Source: an uncultured Actinomycetaceae bacterium | GTDB lineage: Bacteria; Actinomycetota; Actinomycetes; Actinomycetales; Actinomycetaceae | Direction: 5' to 3' | Assembly (NCBI GenBank): GCA_902464405.1 | Contig: CABQJD010000016.1 | Span: 1-20,926 of the forward strand | DNA length: 20,926 nt | Shown: positions 20,473-20,926 of the stretch, one piece after another | Layout: each line of letters begins with the position of its first letter | Position numbering within the stretch: the first letter of the stretch is position 1 | Made by a program: the position numbers and the translations under genes | Notes under the pieces: generated by a model | What the model was told of the DNA's origin: nothing | What the model saw: the letters and a program-made list of their open reading frames with translations, nothing else | Database searches by the model: none

Positions 20473-20926
20473 ATGCAGCGAACTGCCACACACGTCATCA
20501 GAAAATGGCCCTACTACTGGCCAATTCTCGCTTTGCTCGTACTTCTTTTCTCGTGGGGAAGCCACCCCAGCGGCATTGCAATCGCCCTGCTAGGGATCGT
20601 ACTAGGCGGAGCGGTGATGGCTGCAGTGGAGCACGCAGAGGTCGTGGCACATAAGGTTGGCGAACCATTTGGCTCTCTTATCTTGGCTCTTGCCGTCACA
20701 ATCATTGAAGTAGGGATGATTATTATGCTGATGACGTCAAACCCCAGTACTTCCGCCACTTTGGCGCGCGATACCGTCTTTGCGGCAACGATGCTCACCA
20801 CCAATATGATTATCGGTCTTGCTCTTCTTGCAGCCACGCGGAAAGGTCCGTTCGCATATTTCAACAAAGAAGGCACGGGCACGGCTTTTACGGCAGTGTT
20901 TGTGCTGGCAACTGTAACGATGGTGA
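20473..20926 (+). CDS. chaA: ChaA-like calcium/sodium:proton antiporter, partial
   Basis: This is a predicted inner-membrane cation/proton exchanger of the CaCA superfamily that would extrude calcium or sodium. The frame runs from the ATG at 20473 off the right end of the window (151 codons seen). GAAGG at 20463-20467 is a suitable SD, 5 nt from the ATG. The visible part has a hydrophobic helix after WPYYWPILAL, then HAEVVAHKVGEPFGSLILA. It continues through AVTIIEVGMI, which matches the alpha-repeat region of E. coli ChaA (GEPYGSLILSLSVVILEV), and ARDTVFAATM (ChaA has MRDTLYSIIM). The match makes the family assignment good; the ion preference cannot be told. It follows the mgl terminator, so it is a separate unit. 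Confidence 0.85.
   Translation, partial: MQRTATHVIRKWPYYWPILALLVLLFSWGSHPSGIAIALLGIVLGGAVMAAVEHAEVVAHKVGEPFGSLILALAVTIIEVGMIIMLMTSNPSTSATLARDTVFAATMLTTNMIIGLALLAATRKGPFAYFNKEGTGTAFTAVFVLATVTMV

Noticed and set aside
19789..20565. 258-codon minus-strand frame across the end of mglC and the following gap
   Set aside because: Overlaps mglC, the mgl terminator and the chaA-like start; the Lys/Glu-rich part is a translation of the 24-bp repeat.

Overview
The window reads as a chromosomal segment of an actinobacterium of roughly balanced GC. The evidence is the gene content (pheST, argR, argG, argH and tyrS close together, as in many Actinomycetota), the style of the TyrRS, ArgR and PheS sequences, and several start codons that lack a Shine-Dalgarno (SD) sequence but sit 6-7 nt after a -10 box. 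Actinomycetaceae or Bifidobacteriaceae would fit, but I cannot fix the family from sequence alone.

Layout. 1-694 has no convincing gene; it holds a promoter/terminator pair that could frame a small RNA, plus short direct and inverted repeats. 695-3699 carries tyrS and argH on the minus strand. 3787-5139 is an MFS transporter transcribed divergently from argH. 5394-7969 is a minus-strand argR-argG-nitroreductase cluster. Divergent from argR is an Escherichia coli-type peroxiredoxin ahpC (8197-8760). 8761-9323 is a repeat-filled gap. 9324-13054 is the pheST operon (minus strand). galK follows at 13167-14375, then a repeat-filled gap and a small rhodanese (14836-15171, minus). 15472-20023 is a galactose/methyl-galactoside ABC transporter in the order binding protein, ATPase, permease. 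The window ends inside a ChaA-like cation/proton antiporter.

Functionally there are four themes: aminoacyl-tRNA synthesis (TyrRS, PheRS), the last two steps of arginine synthesis with their regulator, oxidative/thiol chemistry (AhpC, rhodanese, nitroreductase), and galactose use (MglBAC uptake plus galactokinase). argCJBDF, which often lie between pheT and argR in Actinomycetota, are absent here; ahpC and repeats occupy that place.

Two things stand out. First, the Mgl binding protein appears to be a natural circular permutant. After its lipoprotein signal it starts at the fourth strand of the MglB fold, runs to the normal C-terminus, and then carries the segment that is N-terminal in MglB. 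Most ligand contacts are retained in permuted order. Its partner permease carries an unusual N-terminal extension of about 220 residues rich in Lys, Glu and Ala. Second, nearly every longer intergenic gap holds its own private, degenerate tandem-repeat array, with units of 7, 9, 11, 13, 14, 17 or about 24 bp. Two of these arrays begin inside the last codons of the neighbouring gene.
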